A DNA stretch of 64,000 nt from an uncultured Bacteroides sp. (GTDB lineage: Bacteria; Bacteroidota; Bacteroidia; Bacteroidales; Bacteroidaceae), in contig NZ_OY762899.1 of NCBI RefSeq assembly GCF_963666545.1, positions 1,860,001 to 1,924,000 of the forward strand. Reading direction: 5' to 3'. Positions 1 to 9,028 of this stretch are shown here, in pieces. Position 1 is the stretch's first letter. Each line of letters opens with the position of its first letter. The notes below the pieces were generated by a model, which was not told the origin of the DNA, searched no databases, and saw nothing but the letters and a program-made list of their open reading frames with translations. The position numbers and the translations under genes were made by a program.

Positions 1-352
1 CCTTATGACGGAATAAGTTTCCATTGCTTGAGGATACATAGAATGCCCTATCCAGAAAGCTTTTCATTGTACCGGGAATGCCGGCATAAAAAACCGGAGA
101 TGCTAGAATAATTCCATCAGCTGCCTTCATTTGCTGAATACAGTCATTAACAGAATCAGTAGCCATCACACATTTCTCATCTTTGTTTTTAGCACAGCCA
201 CCACATGCTATACAGCCTCTGATCATTTGATTGCCTACATGGATAATCTCAAAATCAATTCCATTCTCTTGCAATTGCTTTCCAACCTCAGCCAATGCAT
301 GATAAGTATTCCCCTTTTTATGAGGACTTCCATTGATCGCTACTACTTTCAT
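1..352 (-). CDS. flavodoxin-like NAD(P)H-dependent FMN reductase, 3' part outside window
   Basis: Reading leftward from the ATG at 352, the frame stays open to the window edge, giving about 117 residues. The N-terminus MKVVAINGSPHKKGNT is the flavodoxin-fold FMN-binding loop (GSPxxxGNT). A cluster with CIACGGCAKNKDEKC follows at about residues 53-67, then an ASPVFYAGIPGTMKSFLDR segment. These are features of the NADPH-dependent FMN reductase (iron-sulfur flavoprotein-like, MdaB/WrbA-type) family, which reduce quinones or other small electrophiles in the cytoplasm. The gene is divergent from an HxlR-type regulator 110 bp away, a common pairing in which the regulator controls the reductase. The substrate cannot be told. 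The C-terminus lies beyond position 1. Confidence 0.85.
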   Translation of the reverse strand, partial: MKVVAINGSPHKKGNTYHALAEVGKQLQENGIDFEIIHVGNQMIRGCIACGGCAKNKDEKCVMATDSVNDCIQQMKAADGIILASPVFYAGIPGTMKSFLDRAFYVSSSNGNLFRHK

Positions 353-462
353 TTCTTTTTCTCCTTTATTTTTAATTACTTTGTTACTGCAAAATTGAGA
401 CATTAATATCATTTATACAAGTATCTACCAAAAAGTATCATAGTAACCTAAAAGAGTGAATC

Positions 463-828
463 ATGACTAATCAAGGAAACATAGACAAATATTTATTTAA
501 AGGAAAAGAATATTTTTGTTCCTTAGAGCTAGTAATGGATATGATTGGCGGTAAATGGAAACCAATTGTACTGTTTCATCTCAAGGAGGGAACCATGCGA
601 TCTGGAGATCTTCAAAGAAGTTTAAAAGGTGTTTCCAATAAAATGTTTACTCAAACCGTTAGAGAACTTGAACAAACAGGATTGGTAGAGCGCATTATTT
701 ACCCCACAGTACCTCCAAAAGTAGAATACAAACTAACTCCGATGGGAAAATCCGTCATACCGGTTATTGAAACCCTAAATCAATGGGGGAAAACATTAGT
801 TCCAACAAAGCCTAATATAACCAAATAA
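463..828 (+). CDS. HxlR-family winged-helix transcriptional regulator
   Basis: 121 residues, the usual size for HxlR/MarR-like winged-helix regulators. The protein has the family hallmark of a cysteine just ahead of the DNA-binding domain (Cys19 in YFCSLELVMDMIGGKWK), then GGKWKPIVLFHL, the recognition-helix region GVSNKMFTQTVRELEQ and the wing VEYKLTPMGKSV. HxlR proteins such as YodB and HypR sense electrophiles or disulfide stress through that cysteine and control adjacent reductases. It is transcribed divergently from the flavodoxin-like reductase at 352, so autoregulation and control of that gene is the likely role (inference). The direct repeat AAGTATC at 419 and 433 is a possible operator. 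A small hairpin at 897-915 may terminate it. Confidence 0.88.
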   Translation: MTNQGNIDKYLFKGKEYFCSLELVMDMIGGKWKPIVLFHLKEGTMRSGDLQRSLKGVSNKMFTQTVRELEQTGLVERIIYPTVPPKVEYKLTPMGKSVIPVIETLNQWGKTLVPTKPNITK

Positions 829-1173
829 AGAAAAAGCAAACTTCTCGCTCAATAAGTATTCGTTACGATTTAGCCTATATTATTTCAATGCTTAAAATGC
901 CTATTGAACAGGCATTTATGTCAATGTGTCGTTTAGTGGATTATTCCTTCACTAAAACGACAAAAAGAAGTCTAGACTAGTTCGTCAACACACCATACAT
1001 CCACCATAATCGCCATATAAATATCCTTTTATTGCACAAATAAACATTAATACAATAAAATAACACATTTTATACCCAAAAGACTTCCTTTTTGAAAAAG
1101 ATCCATATCTTTGCGCCACCAGTATTATTAATATTCGTTTCAGTAAGTTAAACCTAAGATAAAAGCAAAGCGT
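829..1173. other. intergenic stretch: terminator-like hairpins and susC promoter
   Basis: 345 bp without a gene. It holds a short hairpin at 897-915 (ATGCCT/AGGCAT followed by TTTAT), which could end the HxlR transcript. A second dyad at 927-962 (TGTCGTTTAGTG with CACTAAAACGACA, one extra A) has no U-tract on either strand. A Bacteroides-type -7 box TATCTTTG at 1106-1113 probably drives the downstream susC gene, giving a leader of about 55 nt. No convincing -33 element is present at the expected spacing. Confidence 0.55.
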
Positions 1174-4100
1174 ATGAAAGAGAAAATTTGGCTATGGATA
1201 GTCTGTCTTTTTATGAGTACAGGGATGGCAATGGCTCAGAAGTCAACGGTTTCAGGAACAGTCTTTTCCGAAGATGACAACGAGCCGATTGTAGGAGCAT
1301 CGATATTGGTAAAAGGTACCTTGCTCGGTACAATAACCGATTTAGAGGGTAAATTTACAATTCCGAACGTACCAAACACAGCTAAGATACTGAAGGTATC
1401 ATATATAGGTATGAAATCGGCAGAAGTTTCCATCAAAGTCGGAATGAAAGTTGTGCTCAAATCTGATTCCGAAATGTTGGATGAAGTAATGGTTGTGGCT
1501 TACGGAACTGCAAAGAAGAGCAGTTATTCAGGTTCTGCCTCATTGGTAAAGGCAGATGCGATCAAAGATTTGCCTACAACAAGTTTTGAGAATGCACTGA
1601 ATGGTAAAGTTGCCGGTTTACAAATCACTAATTCTTCCGGTCAGGCAGGTTCGGCTCCAAGTGTTCGTATCCGTGGTAACGGTTCGATGAATGCTAGTAA
1701 TGAGCCACTATATGTAGTTGATGGTGTACCTGTTGTTTCGGGTGATGTTGGTCAGATGGGCGACTATACCAATACCACCAACAATGTGATGAGCTCACTC
1801 AATCCAGGAGATATTGAGTCCATTTCCGTACTGAAAGATGCCGCGGCCTCTTCACTTTATGGTTCGCGTGCCGCCAATGGTGTCATTCTTATCACGACGA
1901 AAAAAGGGAAAGAAGGAAAACCTGTAGTTGGCCTTAAAGCTTCCATAGGCTTCACTCCAAGCTGGGCTACAGACAATTATGAACCAGCCAGTACACAAGA
2001 ACAAGTAGACATGCTTTATATGGTATTCCATGATTACCGCACCTCTAATGGATATACTGAGGCGGCTGCCAATACATACGCTTTAAGCCAGTTAAATAAA
2101 AAGTTCAATAAACACGGTTACTCATTCAGTACTGGTGGAACAGGTCTTTATGAGACTGTTGCCATCTCCGACTATGATAATTCCGGGCGTGCCGGTAAAT
2201 ACTATGATTGGGAAGATGCCTATTTTCGTACTGCAGTTTATCAAACTTATGACCTTTCGGTGAGTGGAGCTACCCCTACCACCAATTATTATAGTTCTTT
2301 CTCTTATACCAAAGATGAAGGACGCTTAAAGGTGAACAACTTCGATCGCATATCCGGACGTGTAAATCTTTCCCAAAAGGTAGGCAAGTTCTTCGAATTT
2401 GCAACTAATGTGAATGTGGCTAGAACGACAAAAGAAGGCTACAATGATACACGTAGCACGGGTGACAATTACTATCTGCAGACCCGCAACCTGTTGTGGG
2501 GACTTTACTGGCCTACTGATTATAAAACAGGTGCAGAGTGGACAACGCGTTATGGCAGCTATGCTTATAACGGACTTTATTACGACAAAGAATGGGAAAA
2601 TGAATCCATCAACACTCGTCTTTCTGCTACCGAGACACTAACCTTGCATCTACTTCCGGGCTTAGATGTACGTTCCATTTTTTCTTATGACAATACTGCT
2701 GTGAAAGATCATATCTATTACAGCGCCAACCACTATACTGGCTCTGCCACTAACGGAACAGTAAGCGAGATGCGCACCACTTATGAAAAAATGGTATCTT
2801 CCACCACCGCCAATTATAACGTTACATTCGGTGCTCACAGCATTGGAGCGTTAGTTGGTTTTGAAGCAGAAAAGAATACCTCCGATTATATACGTGCCAC
2901 CGGTGATAATCTGGCGACAAGTGGACTACACACCGTTTCTACCGCAGGAACACAATCTTCTGCAGGATATAATTGGGGTAACTCGATGGTTTCTATCCTC
3001 TCAAAGCTGGATTACAACTATAACCAACGCTACTACGCTTCAGCTTCGTTTCGTCGTGACGGATCTTCGCGCCTAGACCCAGATTCCCGATGGGGAAACT
3101 TCTGGTCCGTTGCCGGTTCATGGAGACTTTCCAATGAAGCATTTTTGAAGAACAACCCCGTCATCAGTGACCTTCGTCTCCGCGCCTCTTATGGCGTGAA
3201 CGGTACATTGCCCAGTAGCAATTACGGTTATATGAACCTAGTGGGTTATACTGCTAAATACATGGGAAATCCCGGTGGAACGCTGAATACAATTGCCAGC
3301 AAAGACCTCTCTTGGGAGACAAGCTATACAACAAATATCGGTCTGGATTTTGGTTTGTTCGACCAACGTTTAAGAGGAACAGTAGAATACTTTAACCGTG
3401 ATTCCAAAGATTTGTTGCAAGACGTGCCCATTTCGAGTGTCATCGGCTTCAATTCTACCTTGAGCAATATTGGCCAGATCAACAACAAAGGCATAGAAGT
3501 TGAATTGTCCGGTGATATTATTCGCAATAAGAGTGGTTGGAACTGGAACGCATCCATCAACGCAGCTTTCATCAAATCAAAAGTGACGAAACTTTATAAT
3601 GGGGCCGATATTATCTGGAAAGACCCCACAGGTGGTGATGGACGTGCCCAATATATTTATCGCGAAGGCGAATCCACCTTAGCCTTTTATGGCTACGAAT
3701 GGGCGGGCGTTGACAAAGCCAATGGTAAAAGTGTCTATTACGTGAATGATGCGACTAATTCTAAAACCGGTGATTTTGATTACAATGGACGAGGAGCAAC
3801 CTATGATTATAGCAAAGCCAATTACAAAATTCTTGGTGACGCTATGCCTACCGTAAGCGGTGGTTTCAATACCAATGTTTCTTATAAAGGCATTGACTTA
3901 AGTCTGAATTTCATTTATAAACTAGGTGGAAAACTGTATGACGGCGCTTACAAAGATGTGGCCGATGACGGTTATTACTGGGAGCGCACCCGTGCCAAGA
4001 GCTATTACAAGAATATGTGGACGAAAAACAACCCTAACGGCACACAACCAAAACTGGATGGAAACGACTTGATAGATGCAATGCAATATAGTTCCCGTCA

Positions 4101-4335
4101 TTTGTGTGATGCCAGCTTCCTGCGCCTAAAGAGTCTGTCATTGGGTTATACCCTCCCTAAAGATCTTCTTAGCAAAGTAATGATCAGCGATACTCGTGTC
4201 TTCTTCAATGCAAGTAACCTCTGGACCCTATCTAAATATAAGGAAGCCGATCCGGAAGTAAACCAATATGGCACACGTGGTTGGGAAACTCCAATAGGGA
4301 AAACGTTTGTATTCGGTATTGAATTGAAATTTTAA
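1174..4335 (+). CDS. SusC/RagA-family TonB-dependent outer-membrane receptor
   Basis: 1053 residues. Order: signal peptide (about 1-21, ending AMA before QKS), carboxypeptidase-regulatory-like beta-sandwich (about 25-110, with VVGASILVKGT-type and GTITDLEGKF segments), TonB-box-like VVAYGTAKKSSYSGS, plug domain with YVVDGVPV and VLKDAAASSLYGSRAANGVILITTKKG, then a long beta-barrel ending in an aromatic C-terminus (FVFGIELKF). SusC proteins form the TonB-driven channel of a SusCD glycan or peptide importer. The susD partner follows 19 bp downstream. No glycoside hydrolase, sulfatase, ECF sigma factor or hybrid two-component regulator is adjacent, so the substrate is unknown. The -7 box TATCTTTG lies at 1106-1113. 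Confidence 0.95.
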   Translation: MKEKIWLWIVCLFMSTGMAMAQKSTVSGTVFSEDDNEPIVGASILVKGTLLGTITDLEGKFTIPNVPNTAKILKVSYIGMKSAEVSIKVGMKVVLKSDSEMLDEVMVVAYGTAKKSSYSGSASLVKADAIKDLPTTSFENALNGKVAGLQITNSSGQAGSAPSVRIRGNGSMNASNEPLYVVDGVPVVSGDVGQMGDYTNTTNNVMSSLNPGDIESISVLKDAAASSLYGSRAANGVILITTKKGKEGKPVVGLKASIGFTPSWATDNYEPASTQEQVDMLYMVFHDYRTSNGYTEAAANTYALSQLNKKFNKHGYSFSTGGTGLYETVAISDYDNSGRAGKYYDWEDAYFRTAVYQTYDLSVSGATPTTNYYSSFSYTKDEGRLKVNNFDRISGRVNLSQKVGKFFEFATNVNVARTTKEGYNDTRSTGDNYYLQTRNLLWGLYWPTDYKTGAEWTTRYGSYAYNGLYYDKEWENESINTRLSATETLTLHLLPGLDVRSIFSYDNTAVKDHIYYSANHYTGSATNGTVSEMRTTYEKMVSSTTANYNVTFGAHSIGALVGFEAEKNTSDYIRATGDNLATSGLHTVSTAGTQSSAGYNWGNSMVSILSKLDYNYNQRYYASASFRRDGSSRLDPDSRWGNFWSVAGSWRLSNEAFLKNNPVISDLRLRASYGVNGTLPSSNYGYMNLVGYTAKYMGNPGGTLNTIASKDLSWETSYTTNIGLDFGLFDQRLRGTVEYFNRDSKDLLQDVPISSVIGFNSTLSNIGQINNKGIEVELSGDIIRNKSGWNWNASINAAFIKSKVTKLYNGADIIWKDPTGGDGRAQYIYREGESTLAFYGYEWAGVDKANGKSVYYVNDATNSKTGDFDYNGRGATYDYSKANYKILGDAMPTVSGGFNTNVSYKGIDLSLNFIYKLGGKLYDGAYKDVADDGYYWERTRAKSYYKNMWTKNNPNGTQPKLDGNDLIDAMQYSSRHLCDASFLRLKSLSLGYTLPKDLLSKVMISDTRVFFNASNLWTLSKYKEADPEVNQYGTRGWETPIGKTFVFGIELKF

Positions 4336-4354
4336 TTAGGAGGAGGATAATAAA

Positions 4355-5854
4355 ATGAAACATTTCATATATTCAATCGTATTTGTGATTCTCAGTGCAT
4401 TGACACTGTCTTCTTGTGATGACTTCCTGAATATGCAACCCGGAAATTCGGGTAATGCAGAAGATGCCATTACTACACCCGGTGACGCAAAAGTAGTGAT
4501 AAACGGAATCATGAGTTCCATGACTTCCTCCGATTATTACGGGCGTAACTTTTTCATGTATGGTGACGCCAAAGGTGGCGATCTGACGATTTATTCTGCC
4601 GGCCGTGGCTTGGACGGACTATACTCATTCAACCATTCCGCTACCAGCGGTAGCTTTTCCGGTTTCTGGACTACAGGTTATAACTGCATCATGCAAATTA
4701 ACAACTTGCTTAAAAATATAGAAAAGCTAGAGGCAGCAGGCACTACCGGCTTCAATTCTTACAAAGGCCAAGCTTTGACATTGCGAGCACTTGTATCTTT
4801 CGACTTAGTTCGTCTTTATGGCCTTCCTTATAATTATGACAAGACCTCTTACGGTGTACCAATTACAACATCGACACTGGAAAGTGATGCACAACTCACC
4901 CGCTCCACAGTAGAAGAAAATTATAAGCAGATACTTAGTGATTTGGAAGCTGGCCAGACCCTGTTGGCATCAGACAAGTCCCTACAAAAAGGTTACATTG
5001 GATATTATGCCAACATTGCCATTCAGGCACGAGCTAAACTCTACATGGAAGACTACGACGGTGCATTAAGTGCAGCAGAGGAAATAATCAAAAGCACTAA
5101 ATACAAGTTGTACACCCCATCAGAATGGGTTGCTTCATGGAGCACACAGTTTGGTTCAGAGTCCATCTTTGAGTTAGGAATCTATCCAAATGAATCGGAC
5201 CTCGGAACTAGTTCCTTAGGCTTCTACCTTATGCAATACAAGCAACGTTCGGGAGCTTCCGGCTATTTCTTGGCAAGTGATTATTACCTGACCCGCTTAG
5301 GCGAAGATCAAACAGATGTTCGCTGGGGAGTTATGGATAATGATGAATATTGGTATGATAATAAAGTGGAGCGCAAAGGTGCCTGTTACAAATATATGGG
5401 TGGTGTTATCCAATCCGACAAAAAATTCCTCGGTGACGGTAAGGAAACGGAAACGGCTGTCAATATCAAAATTATCCGCCTTTCTGAAATCTACCTAATA
5501 GCCGCCGAAGCCGCTCTGCATGCCACAACACCTAATAGAGACCTAGCGGCAAGTTATCTAAATGAGATTCGCAAACGTGCTCCTAAGTTAACTCCTGCCA
5601 CAGCTGCCACTATTACCGACGATATGATTTTGGAAGAGCGTAGCAAGGAACTCTTCTGCGAAGGACAACGTTTCTTTGATATGATTCGCATGAACAAAAC
5701 AATTGAGTTCAATGATGACTTTCAAGACGTACCTGTCAGCAAACGTACAAAGACTATTGACCGCACATTCGGCAAAATAGTTTTGCCTATTTCTCAAGAT
5801 GAAATCAATGCTAATCCGGCATTGAAAGATCAACAAAATGCAGCGTATAAATAA
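4355..5854 (+). CDS. SusD/RagB-family outer-membrane lipoprotein
   Basis: 499 residues. Lipoprotein signal with lipobox LSSC, Cys21 being the lipidated residue, followed by DDFLNMQP, the typical SusD start. The helical TPR-like core and the C-terminal SusD signature (EERSKELFCEGQRFFDMIRM, KIVLPIPQ-like end) are present. SusD proteins sit on the cell surface as the lid of the SusC channel and bind the substrate. Translation may be helped by an unusually good Shine-Dalgarno run (AGGAGGAGG at 4338-4346), which is uncommon in this phylum. It forms an operon with the upstream susC and ends at the terminator at 5882-5930. Confidence 0.94.
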   Translation: MKHFIYSIVFVILSALTLSSCDDFLNMQPGNSGNAEDAITTPGDAKVVINGIMSSMTSSDYYGRNFFMYGDAKGGDLTIYSAGRGLDGLYSFNHSATSGSFSGFWTTGYNCIMQINNLLKNIEKLEAAGTTGFNSYKGQALTLRALVSFDLVRLYGLPYNYDKTSYGVPITTSTLESDAQLTRSTVEENYKQILSDLEAGQTLLASDKSLQKGYIGYYANIAIQARAKLYMEDYDGALSAAEEIIKSTKYKLYTPSEWVASWSTQFGSESIFELGIYPNESDLGTSSLGFYLMQYKQRSGASGYFLASDYYLTRLGEDQTDVRWGVMDNDEYWYDNKVERKGACYKYMGGVIQSDKKFLGDGKETETAVNIKIIRLSEIYLIAAEAALHATTPNRDLAASYLNEIRKRAPKLTPATAATITDDMILEERSKELFCEGQRFFDMIRMNKTIEFNDDFQDVPVSKRTKTIDRTFGKIVLPISQDEINANPALKDQQNAAYK

Positions 5855-5881
5855 AAGTATTGCAGACTTCTGATCGAACAA

Positions 5882-5930
5882 AATCCCCTAATTTTGAACT
5901 TCTCTTAGAAAGGAGCAAAATCAGGGGATT
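5882..5930 (+). terminator. intrinsic terminator of the first SusCD operon
   Basis: A 15-bp inverted repeat, arms 5882-5896 and 5916-5930 with one mismatch, lies 28 bp after the susD stop. The arms contain AATCCCCT and AGGGGATT. Only a short T-rich run follows, so it may act on both strands. Confidence 0.75.
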
Positions 5931-5980
5931 CTGTTTAAATCATCATTGCTTTCGTCCAAAAAATGAATGAACTCTCTGAT

Positions 5981-8287
5981 TCAATAGCTTATTTTCATTC
6001 CTGCAAAATAGCTACGAGGCGCTGCAGGTCCATAGATATAATCAGAATCCCGTTTTCTACCTTTATCAAAATCTTCTTGATAAGCATCAAACAAGTTTTG
6101 AACACCAACATTGAGCTGTAAAACAGTAGATTTATAGAGACTAAAATCATACGATAGCTTTAAACCTAAGTCAAGAAAATCACGAGTCTTTACAGCCACA
6201 TCTTTTGCCACATAACCGGCCAGATGCTTTACAAGCATCGATCCGGTATAAGTGCCCGAAAATGCAATATTCAAAGCTTTCACAGGAGTGTAAGTCGCTG
6301 TGAAGTAGCCGTAAGTATTGGGCGTGCGAAATATTTTCTTCTCGGCAGGAGCCGTGCTACTCCATTTTTCGGGTTCATCATATCGGCTTCGCTGCAGAGT
6401 AGCACCAGCCTGCAACTGGAACAATGACAAATAAGCCAGTTTACCTTCAATTGTGAACCCTACCACTTTAGCACCCGAACCATTACGACGCTGTTTGATC
6501 AAAACCCCATCACGATATTCATCTGTATCCTCAATTACAAATACATCTGAAAGTTGGCTATAGAAACCTTCCAATAAGAAATTGGCTTGAAAAGCGCCAA
6601 ATCGACGATATATATCCGCTGATGCGCTAAAACTTTGTGATCTTTCCTCTTTCAAGTTGGGAGCACGCTCTATCATTGAAACAGTTCCCCCTACATTTGC
6701 TACATGCAAATCTTCGTCGAAGGCTTGCGGAGCGCGAAAGCCCGAGGAATAACTCAATCGTAAGTTCATATTTTCCGTGGGGTTAAAGCGAAGATTCGCT
6801 CTGGGGTTAATGATTAAATGATTCATTAAGTTATGTTTATCTAAACGTGTGCCAACAAGAATACTCCACTTTTCATTCTTCCACTCATTCTGTAGAAAAG
6901 CACTATTTATATTCACTGTTTGTTTGGTGTAGCGGTTGTATCCCCACATATTGTCTTCGAGTGCATCCCGACTATACTCTACTCCCGCAGTCAAATCAGA
7001 AGGCATAAAAAGAAAATTATTAAAACTATATACGTACTGAGAACCGGCCATGAAAGTCAAATCCGTAGTCTTACCATACGCATTCAGATCTTGCCCACCC
7101 CCATAATAACTATCACGATCAGTATGTTGGGCAGATGAGAAGAAACTCAGCCGATACTTTTCATTAGGCGAGGATAAGTCAAATTTCACTCCTCCTCCAT
7201 TAATTGAATGTTCCAATTGTTCGGCTATGTTAGCTTCGTGAGGAGGACGATTCAGCATATCGCCACCACGGCGAAACTCCTGCATATGATGGTATTCAAA
7301 AGTAAGCTTCGAATACGTACTCGTTTTAAAATATGAACGTAAGCCAACCGTTTGGTTTTTCAATTTTGGCATCTCGGTATACCCGTCTCCATCATCGTCA
7401 TAACCTGATCGGGCGCGATTTTGACCAAAGACATAAAGCCCTGCCCGTTGATCATCTGTCACTAACGAGGCATTGATTGAAGTGTTGTTATCGAAAGAGG
7501 AACTCCCACCAATAGAAGTAAACGTATGAGTCAGTTGTCCCGAATTTCTAAGGGGCTCTTTAGTAATAATATTAATGGTACCTGCTATAGCCGAAGAACC
7601 AAACAGGGCAGAACCACCTCCACGCATCACTTCTACACGCTCTATCATGTTGGCTGGTATCTGTTCAAGACCATAAATTCCGGAAAGAGCACTAAATATG
7701 GGACGGGAGTCTATCAATATCTGCGTATAAGGACCATCAAGCCCATTCATGCGTACTTGTTGAAAACCGCAATTTTGGCAATTGGTTTCTACTCTGACGC
7801 CCGGTTGAAAATTGAGCCCTTGTGAAAGTGTTGAAGAATTAGTCGTTTCAAACATCTTGAAATCAAGCACATTGACCAAAGTAGGCGCCATGCGACGAGT
7901 TGTTTCATTGCGATTGGCTGAAATCACGACTCCATCAAGCGCCACCAAATCCTCTTCTATTTCAAAATCTTCTTCAAGCGTACGTCCCTTCTTCAGAGTA
8001 ACGTTTCGTCGAACAGTTTTGTATCCCACCGAAGTAACTTCAAGTATAAAACGGCCCTCTGGAAGATTTTTAAGAAAATAATGCCCCGTGGCATCCGTCA
8101 CAGTACCAATGGTAGTCCCTTTTAAGGCAATAGTAATATAAGGCAGATGTTCTTTAGAATTCTTATTAAGCACGTGCCCGATGATATTTGCATCAGATTT
8201 CTTTAATTCAGGGTAATCGACATTTTCTGCTTGTGCAGACAGCAATGGCCAACACAAACAAGCTATAGAGAAAATCAAAGCTTTCAT
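5981..8287 (-). CDS. TonB-dependent receptor with CxxC in the plug, probable metal or metal-complex importer
   Basis: 768 residues. Signal peptide (about 1-20, ending AQA), a carboxypeptidase-regulatory-like domain (about 35-115, YITIALKGTTIGTVTDATGHYFL), then a CirA/BtuB-type plug (VVISANRNETTRRMAPTLVNVL; VEVMRGGGSALFGSSAIAGTINIITKEP) and a barrel ending GMKISY. It is not SusC-like and has no SusD partner. The plug carries NCQNCGFQQVRMNGLDGPY with Cys170 and Cys173 and a His/Asp-rich loop region (HHMQEFRRGGDMLNRPPHE). The gene upstream in the same direction encodes a His-rich membrane protein, which suggests uptake of a soft metal such as zinc or copper, or of a metal complex (inference). 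Heme or siderophore uptake cannot be excluded. Confidence 0.85.
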   Translation of the reverse strand: MKALIFSIACLCWPLLSAQAENVDYPELKKSDANIIGHVLNKNSKEHLPYITIALKGTTIGTVTDATGHYFLKNLPEGRFILEVTSVGYKTVRRNVTLKKGRTLEEDFEIEEDLVALDGVVISANRNETTRRMAPTLVNVLDFKMFETTNSSTLSQGLNFQPGVRVETNCQNCGFQQVRMNGLDGPYTQILIDSRPIFSALSGIYGLEQIPANMIERVEVMRGGGSALFGSSAIAGTINIITKEPLRNSGQLTHTFTSIGGSSSFDNNTSINASLVTDDQRAGLYVFGQNRARSGYDDDGDGYTEMPKLKNQTVGLRSYFKTSTYSKLTFEYHHMQEFRRGGDMLNRPPHEANIAEQLEHSINGGGVKFDLSSPNEKYRLSFFSSAQHTDRDSYYGGGQDLNAYGKTTDLTFMAGSQYVYSFNNFLFMPSDLTAGVEYSRDALEDNMWGYNRYTKQTVNINSAFLQNEWKNEKWSILVGTRLDKHNLMNHLIINPRANLRFNPTENMNLRLSYSSGFRAPQAFDEDLHVANVGGTVSMIERAPNLKEERSQSFSASADIYRRFGAFQANFLLEGFYSQLSDVFVIEDTDEYRDGVLIKQRRNGSGAKVVGFTIEGKLAYLSLFQLQAGATLQRSRYDEPEKWSSTAPAEKKIFRTPNTYGYFTATYTPVKALNIAFSGTYTGSMLVKHLAGYVAKDVAVKTRDFLDLGLKLSYDFSLYKSTVLQLNVGVQNLFDAYQEDFDKGRKRDSDYIYGPAAPRSYFAGMKISY

Positions 8288-8462
8288 TTATTCGTTATTT
8301 AAGAATGAATAGGAAAACGCACAATATCTCCACCAGAACGCAAAACAGATGTATTCCTAACGATGTTCGATCAGAAAAATCTTAGAGAACAAACATTCCA
8401 TAAAAAATAAGATATGTGCAATAAAAAAGAGTGTCAATAGAAATTATTGACATAAATAAGAC

Positions 8463-8810
8463 TTAACGAATAGTGAAAGGGGGAGCACGAAGTGAGATAC
8501 AACCAGTATACCAAGAGATTGGTCTTGACGCATCCTGATCAATTTGAAAGACAGAAAGTAAAATAGGAGTAAACAGCAATAGGAAAGAAAATAAGATTCC
8601 TGTAGTAATCACCACATGGGACAAGTGATGTATCAGCTGAAACTCCGCAGTAGAATGAGTGTGTTCTACATCTTTATTAAAAGGGTGCGAATGTACAATT
8701 GTAACCCCATTCACCACATGAGAGTGAACAAAGAGACTTACCATGCCTATATACGAGATAAACAGGATAGGCAAGAAACATTTCAAGAGCTTGATATACA
8801 ATTGTTTCAT
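8463..8810 (-). CDS. small His-rich membrane protein, first gene of the TonB-receptor operon
   Basis: 115 residues from the ATG at 8810. A longer reading from a TTG at 8828 is rejected because the promoter -7 box (8826-8833) overlaps it. The protein has an N-terminal hydrophobic helix (FLPILFISYIGMVSLF), a periplasmic-size segment rich in histidine (HSHVVNGVTIVHSHPFNK, then EHTHSTAEFQLIHHLSH), a second hydrophobic helix (GILFSFLLLFTPILLSVF) and a short tail. The His-x-His pairs look like a metal-binding loop. No named family is recognised. It lies 175 bp upstream of, and in the same direction as, the CxxC TonB receptor, so a role in metal sensing, storage or hand-off is inferred. Confidence 0.75.
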   Translation of the reverse strand: MKQLYIKLLKCFLPILFISYIGMVSLFVHSHVVNGVTIVHSHPFNKDVEHTHSTAEFQLIHHLSHVVITTGILFSFLLLFTPILLSVFQIDQDASRPISWYTGCISLRAPPFTIR

Positions 8811-8825
8811 TCCATCAATAAACGT

Positions 8826-8833
8826 CAAAAGTA
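8826..8833 (-). promoter_or_regulatory. -7 promoter box of the His-rich protein/TonB receptor operon
   Basis: TACTTTTG on the minus strand matches the Bacteroides TAnnTTTG -7 consensus. It sits 15 bp before the ATG at 8810 and fixes the start of that gene. The implied leader is very short (about 10 nt). No clear -33 box is seen. Confidence 0.55.
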
Positions 8834-8876
8834 TTGCATTGGTTCACACAATGCAATACCTAGTTATGATGAAAGT

Positions 8877-8970
8877 GTTTTCTAGTGAGAAAACGAAAGG
8901 TTCTGCACTTAGAAACAAAAGGTTTATCACTAGGAAACGATTTGTTTTCTAGCATGAAAAAAAAAAGTTT
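8877..8970. repeat. phased 22-bp repeats with AAAC-N5-GTT(T) dyads
   Basis: Three dyads of form AAAC-N5-GTT(T/C) are centred at 8897, 8919 and 8941, exactly 22 bp apart. Each is preceded by a CTAG- or CTTAG-like word. Weaker flanking copies lie at about 8877 and 8967. The third is the best palindrome (CTAGGAAAC-GATTT-GTTTTCTAG, 8930-8952). The array lies just upstream of the -7 box at 8826-8833 and behind the GlxA-type regulator gene, as expected for tandem operators. Confidence 0.6.
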
Positions 8971-9028
8971 TATAGTATAAGAATATGATGAAACTATACT
9001 TCCCTTGAAATAATGCAGTAGAGTAGAA

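Noticed and set aside
927-962. Terminator hairpin TGTCGTTTAGTG/CACTAAAACGACA
   Set aside because: No T-run follows on either strand and one arm has an extra base; its role is undetermined.
8811-8828. TTG start extending the His-rich protein by six codons
   Set aside because: The -7 box TACTTTTG at 8826-8833 overlaps it, and an ATG at 8810 begins a normal membrane-protein N-terminus.
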